A stretch of 64,000 bases of DNA, from NCBI GenBank assembly GCA_024500155.1, contig CM044877.1, forward strand, positions 73,736,001 through 73,800,000. Direction: 5' to 3'. Below are positions 59,113 to 64,000 of this stretch, one piece after another; the first letter of the stretch is position 1; each line of letters starts with the position of its first letter. The translations under genes and the position numbers were made by a program. Source of the DNA: Chenopodium formosanum (Eukaryota; Streptophyta; Magnoliopsida; Caryophyllales; Amaranthaceae). Under the pieces are notes generated by a model. That model saw only the letters and a program-made list of their open reading frames with translations. It was not told the origin of the DNA and made no database searches.

Positions 59113-59789
59113 TTAAAAGTAGTTGTAACTACTAATCGCAAGCCCGTTAATTAAAAGTTTGAGCAGCGCGTATTGAGATGTTGGATGAGTATGAGATTTA
59201 GAATCCATACACACCTTTATTCACAAAAAAAAAAAAAACAAAAAAAACAAAAAAAACATACATACCGCTTTTTTTTTTTTTTTTTTTTTTTTTTGACGAA
59301 ATACTTACCGTTAATTAAAAGAATATATATAGTGCTACAATACCCGATGATTGAATGAATAAATATATTAACACTACTAGTTAATTTCCGAGCCATGCTT
59401 AGATTTTTCTTTTGATGTATGGTTGAATTATCTTTATGCATAATATAGAAAATTAATTTTGTTTGATGATTTTTGTTAAGATGTATGATGATTTAATTAT
59501 TATCAAATTAACACACCTTTCGTTTTTTATTCATTCAAAATTGAATGTGAGTTCTGAAATAATAACATAAGAATAACTTCAAGTTTTTTAAATAAAATAA
59601 AATTACCAAAAAAAAAAAAAAAAAAACTCCTAAGTTTTTGGGCGGGAAAATATTTTATAAGGAGTTCACACATGTATTCTTGAGATTCTTTTGGTGATTA
59701 CTGTATATTTATTTTTTCTTTAATTGAGCCCAAAGTAGTTACAACTAATCGCATACCCGTTAATTGAAATAATAAACAAGTGTATGTTA
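59113..59789. other. Gene-free AT-rich stretch with poly-A/poly-T
   Basis: Contains A-rich (59225-59260) and T-rich (59272-59295) runs and an A run at about 59609-59625. No gene or element border identified. Confidence 0.5.
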
Positions 59790-60080
59790 GAGCAACTCCA
59801 ATGGTAAGCTAATTGTGAAATTAGCTTGCCATGCTACCTAGGATTGCAAAGCTAATCTACCTTGTAGCTAAATAATCCCACAATGGTTAAGCTAATTTTC
59901 AATAATTTTTTTTATTTATTTAATTTTTTTTAATTCCCACAATTTGCTAAGCTAATTAGCTTAGCTAAGCAAATAGCTTTGCCTAACTAATTTGGTAATG
60001 CAATTCCAATAGTTAAGCTAATTATTTATTAGTTTCATAAATTGCAAGCTAGTCCTAATTTTACACTGTTGAAGTTGCTC
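59790..60080. mobile_element. Tourist-type MITE
   Basis: Ends GAGCAACTCCAATGG and GTTGAAGTTGCTC are inverted and flanked by TTA (59787-59789, 60081-60083). The interior is rich in AAGCTAATTAGC palindromes. The TTA duplication points to PIF/Harbinger. Confidence 0.78.
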
Positions 60081-60083
60081 TTA

Positions 60084-61110
60084 GTGTTACAAGACTATTT
60101 TGATTTATCATTATTATTTTTTTTAAAAACCATTTTAATATTATTTGGTTTACATGTTGAAATGGTTTCTACACTTTATTAATATACTATATAAAGAAAT
60201 ATAAATCTTAAGGGATGAGATAAGTATGTGACTTTAGGGGTATGAAGACAAGAGGCATCATTAATCATTAGAAACCTTTTGCCTAAGCTTTTAGCATGAG
60301 ATTTCTAACCTAAACAGTCTAACCAGACAATAAAATGAATGGTTAAACCCATTCCAAAAGATCCAACTAATCAACTCCGATCTTTAGTAGTGTAAGTCTG
60401 AACTTTGCACTTTTTCACAACGAATGAGATTTAGCGTTGTTCTAACTTCTAAAAAAAATGTTCTAAATTGGAGTTGACAATTTTGACACGACACGACAAC
60501 ACGATCGAAACCACACAACATAAAGTTAATGAGAGAAAACACGAAGTCGACACGACATGACACGACACCAAGTTACTGAGAGAAAATACGAAGTCAACGA
60601 CACGACACGATACGAAATCAACCCGAACACAACCTGTATAGATAAAATGGTCAAATTATGCAATTATCTTACATTTTATATAGTTTTTGATAGATTTTAT
60701 GAACAACACAAAATTAACACTAGACCAAACATGAATCCAACACGACTTTTTATTGGCTCTATTCTAAATAAACTTTTATTGTTGTGACTTGTGACGCGTG
60801 TGTAATGTTTCGGGTTACGCAAGAATGGGCTGTGCTGCTGTGGCATACACATATATGGGCTGGCTCTTAGACTTTCTATTTTGAAACTGCCCATATTGTT
60901 CAACGTCCTTATTGTTTTGCTTTTTACCACTTATTGGATTAGAAAACACTACAATAGAGAAGACATAGATTAACAATAGTTTATGTGTTTAATTTGTTTC
61001 TCTAATTTTAAGTGTTATAGTAATTGTATGTCGTATACGGCTACACAAAATCTAGCAAGCATCACTAAAGATAAGTAGTAATCTCGTGTTTTGTATGTAT
61101 ATTGTGTTTT

Positions 61111-61148
<38 letters not shown>

Positions 61149-61405
61149 CACATCATTATTATTATTCGTAAGAGTTGTAAACTTGTAATACAAGTATTTA
61201 TTTTCTTAAATAAATCAATTTTGAAGTATGATTAAGGCGTAAAGAGAAATACGGGCTTATCGCTGCCCAAAAGGCTTGTGATTGCCCTTCGATTGACAAA
61301 AGAAGAATTACGATACATCTTATTTATGACACGTGTACATACAATTGTATAATTGTGAAAATTTTGATGATGAAAACATGTTTATTAAAACAAATAAAAT
61401 TGTAA

Positions 61406-61410
<5 letters not shown>
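60084..61410. other. Intergenic with CACGACACGAC repeat and poly-A
   Basis: About 60480-60860 contains GACACGACACGAC and ATACGAAGTCAACG phrases typical of a dispersed repeat, and a GGGCTG-rich end. A ~41-base poly-A lies at about 61110-61146. No gene is supported; the short frames at 60557-60930 overlap this repeat. Confidence 0.45.
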
Positions 61411-61441
<31 letters not shown>

Positions 61442-62181
61442 GAGGGATCCGGTGAGAATAGATTCATATGTGAAAATTCATACTTATATGAGAACTGATT
61501 TTTAATTTAGAACATGTGAGTAAAAATTTAGAACATACGAGTAAAAATTTAGAACATGTGTCTGAAATTAAAATTTAGAACATCTGAGTAATAATTTAGA
61601 ACATGTATGTGAGTAATATGTTTAGAACATTTGATTTAAGAATTAGAACAAATGATTAAAAATTTATAAAATCTGTTTTATGAAATTTTAAACATATGTG
61701 TAAAATTTAGAACATCTGATTTAAGATTATGAACATATGATTAAAAATTTTAAACAAACTGATATAGAATATATAAAGTGTGAGTAAAAAATATAGAACA
61801 TACGAGTAAAAAATATAGAACATACGCTTTAAAATCTGGAACATATAATTAAAAATCTTAGAACACACATTTTAAAATTTAGAACATATAAGTTAAAATT
61901 TTGGAACAAGTTATTTAAAATTTATAATATCAAACTTAACTAATTTATGGTTTAAATCATGTGAGTACTAAATTAGAACATTTGATTTAATTTAGAACAC
62001 CTAAGGAAAAGTTTAGAACATCATATTTAAAATTTAGAACATACGAGTAAAAATTTAGAACACCTAAGGAAAAGTTTAGAACATCATATTTAAAATTTAG
62101 AACATACGAGTAAAAATTTAGAACATAAAGAGTGTTCTCACATAAGAATCACGAGAGCCTCCCCATATATATATATATATA
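61411..62181. mobile_element. Minisatellite element inserted in (TA)n
   Basis: A (TA)n array lies on both sides (61411-61437 and about 62165-62181). Between them, GGAGGGATCCGGTGAGAATA at the left and the complement-like TCACGAGAGCCTCCCC at the right form imperfect inverted ends. The interior is about 25 degenerate AAAATTTAGAACATACGAGT units, including a direct duplication at about 61980-62120. The (TA)n flanks recall Micron-type elements that use TA repeats as target (recollection). Confidence 0.6.
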
Positions 62182-62189
62182 TTCTTTCT

Positions 62190-63789
62190 TTAATTTGTGG
62201 ACGAGCTTTTCGCAGCAAAACTAGCATGAAAGCCATCAGGAAACTGTAAGCCTGGAGACCGAATGGTGTTCCCTCCTTTTATTGCCTTCCACCTGAAATT
62301 TCATTCATTTATTAAAGATTTATCCAATGTCAAAAAAAAAAAAAAAATAAAAAATAAAAAAATAAAAAAATCTAAATAAGTATGTAGTTAAAACTATTCT
62401 CCATCCACAAAAATGTAATTTATACTTTCTCGGTTTTTTTTACTTGACCTGTTTTGACTTTTACACTATTCACCATCTTCTTTTGACCGTCTTTTATGAA
62501 TTATATGTAAGGAAAAATATTTTCATATGGGATGTTTTAAATCAATAAGTACTTTTATAATTTTTACTTATAAAGAATTAAAGTTTTTTTATGCTATGCA
62601 AAAAAAAAAAATTAAAGTTATTGATTGTTAAACTTTTGCATTGACAAGCGTAATAAAAGAAACAGTCAAGTAAAAAAAAAAAAAAAGAAGTATATTATAG
62701 TTTGATTTTTGACTTACTTATACTTGGTAACTAAGTGGTGTAGAAACACAGCCATTTGCACCTTGCTAAAATCTGCGCCTATACAAAATCTCATACCTCC
62801 CCCGAAAGCCATGAAATGTTTGGTTGCTCCATGTACTTCTCTTCCCTATAAACTCAATTCAACATCAGTGCAACTTATCTCGTATAATTAGTTATTTTAA
62901 ATCGTTATTTGGACTAATTCTCTAATACTATTGTTATTTAATCGCGACGAATAATTAAAGCAATTCAATAGAATGATAAGCTATGATACGTACCTCCCAT
63001 CTCGATGGATTGAATTCAAGGGGATTTTCATAGATGGAAGGGTCCAAGTGTACGGCCGGAGGGCAAACCATGACAGGCCAACCAGCTGGTATGGTATAAC
63101 CTACATTATCCACCAATTTTTATTATATGATATTTATTAGTACATGCATATCATAATAATGCATAAAAATAATGAATGATTAATAATACTGAAAAAATAA
63201 GTGCAACTTCTAAATATTATTGTCTTATCAATAAAAAAAAATATAACAAGTGGTCACTACTTCACTAATAATATAACACGATTTATTGCATAATAATTGT
63301 CTATATATGGAGTACATAATAGCGTGCAGTAATGAAAAAATCTAACAAGTGGTCACTAATAATATAACACGATTTATTGCATGTTAATTGTTTATATAGT
63401 AGTACTCCATCCGTCTCTTATCTACCTGCCTACTTTTATTTTTGAGATTTCAAAACAACGTGTCTATCTATTTCTGTTTAAATAATGTACTTTTTGCTAA
63501 TATTCTCTCTTTTTGACGAGTTATATTTTTTCTAATCATAGATTTTACAAAATATCTTATTTCCTTAATTCCCGTAAAAAAATGGAATATATAAGCATGT
63601 AGATAAAGGACGGAGGTCTGTCAGGGAGTACATAATAGAGTACTAGTATATCTAATAATGATTGAATAATAATTCATTAATTAATAATGCCATGCATGGT
63701 TGATGCATACCCTTGAAGCTGACGTCTTTTATTGCTTTTCTGGAAATAACAGGAGCTATGTTTGCCAGCCTTAGTGTTTCGTTGATGAC
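62190..63789 (-). CDS. CYP87-like cytochrome P450, 3' part (four exons seen)
   Basis: On the minus strand, exons 63789-63711, 63100-62994, 62845-62718 and 62292-62190 join in consistent phase to the stop TAA. They encode VINETLRLANIAPVISRK (ExxR motif ETLR), then GYTIPAGWPVMVCPPAVHL and LEFNPSRWE, then FMAFGGGMRFCIGADFSKVQ (heme loop, standard FxxGxRxCxG), and WKAIKGGNTIRSPGLQFPDG with an SSSTN end. These phrases are characteristic of CYP87, a family with sterol and triterpenoid oxidases. The 5' exons lie beyond the window, so the gene is partial by position, not by damage. A Stowaway MITE and a small duplication occupy the intron between the first two exons seen. Confidence 0.85.
63405..63628. 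mobile_element. Stowaway-type MITE in a CYP87-like intron
   Basis: It begins CTCCATCCGTCTCTTATCTA and ends ATGTAGATAAAGGACGGAGG...GGGAG, with TA on both sides. Immediately upstream, a ~45-bp segment (ACTAATAATATAACACGATT) occurs twice (about 63263 and 63356). Confidence 0.72.
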
Positions 63790-63829
63790 CTGGATATTAT
63801 AACATTTAACAAAATATAATTAGGAAATT

Positions 63830-64000
63830 TTGACAATTACCACCTTCTATTTAGTCCATTTTAGCAATTACCACCTTCTATTTTTTGTTTTGAAAATTAC
63901 CACCTTCTATTTTCAAAAAATTAAAAGTTACCACCTTTTTGCCTTCCAACTACCACATGACGTCATTTTGGGCTCATTCTTTCCCTTTCCTCCCTATTTC
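63830..64000. repeat. Start of an ACCACCTTCTATTTT repeat element in intron
   Basis: TTACCACCTTCTATTT occurs three times in about 90 bases near the window edge, similar in style to the terminus of the Mutator-like element at 7716. It is probably one end of an insertion in an upstream CYP87-like intron; the other end is outside the window. Confidence 0.4.

Overview
The window is nuclear DNA of a flowering plant, almost certainly a eudicot. It has intron-split genes of plant-specific families (REM-type B3 factors, a class II phospholipase A1, CYP716 and CYP87 cytochromes P450), AT-rich intergenic DNA, long mono-, di- and trinucleotide runs, and dense Stowaway, Tourist, hAT-like, Mutator-like and LTR elements. 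The repeat style suggests Caryophyllales (spinach/beet/quinoa relatives), but that is a weak inference.

Layout. 1-3.1 kb: repeats, including TTCAG-rich elements. 3.48-6.74 kb: an apparently intact four-exon gene for a two-B3-domain REM-like factor. 6.7-10.9 kb: its flank, a 1.07-kb Mutator-like element, and a 3' fragment of another REM copy. 11.25-16.33 kb: a 5.1-kb element bounded by TTA and inverted termini. Inside it, between (TAA)n arrays, lies a broken reverse transcriptase gene with N-terminal zinc fingers and a C-terminal CCHC/restriction-like endonuclease module (R2/R4-type layout). 17-26.6 kb: tandem and dispersed repeats plus a young, ORF-less LTR element (20668-26338). 27.4-34.9 kb: a decayed minus-strand L1-type LINE broken by an hAT-like element and a solo LTR. 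34.9-47.2 kb: remnants of a second REM gene, dismantled by a solo LTR and an 8.2-kb ORF-less LTR element. 47.4-50.8 kb: a 3.4-kb ORF-less LTR element carrying a striking array of short hairpins. 51.9-54.0 kb: phospholipase A1 gene. 55.0-57.3 kb: CYP716-like gene. 57.5-62.2 kb: MITEs and minisatellite elements. 62.2-64.0 kb: 3' part of a minus-strand CYP87-like gene running off the window.

Three observations deserve most attention. (1) The interior of the 3.4-kb LTR element has at least 13 small hairpins with a near-constant 8-nt loop (TGGTGTAG type) but different, still complementary stems, arranged as a tandem A-B-B pattern. (2) The R2/R4-type reverse transcriptase sits in a plant genome between TAA repeats. 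(3) Two unrelated LTR families share the same order: a ~65-bp common module, an array of GC-rich palindromes, then TATAAATA. The host genes show no clear functional link, except that CYP716 and CYP87 both include triterpenoid oxidases and lie about 5 kb apart. All calls come from reading the sequence by eye; no searches or folding calculations were run.
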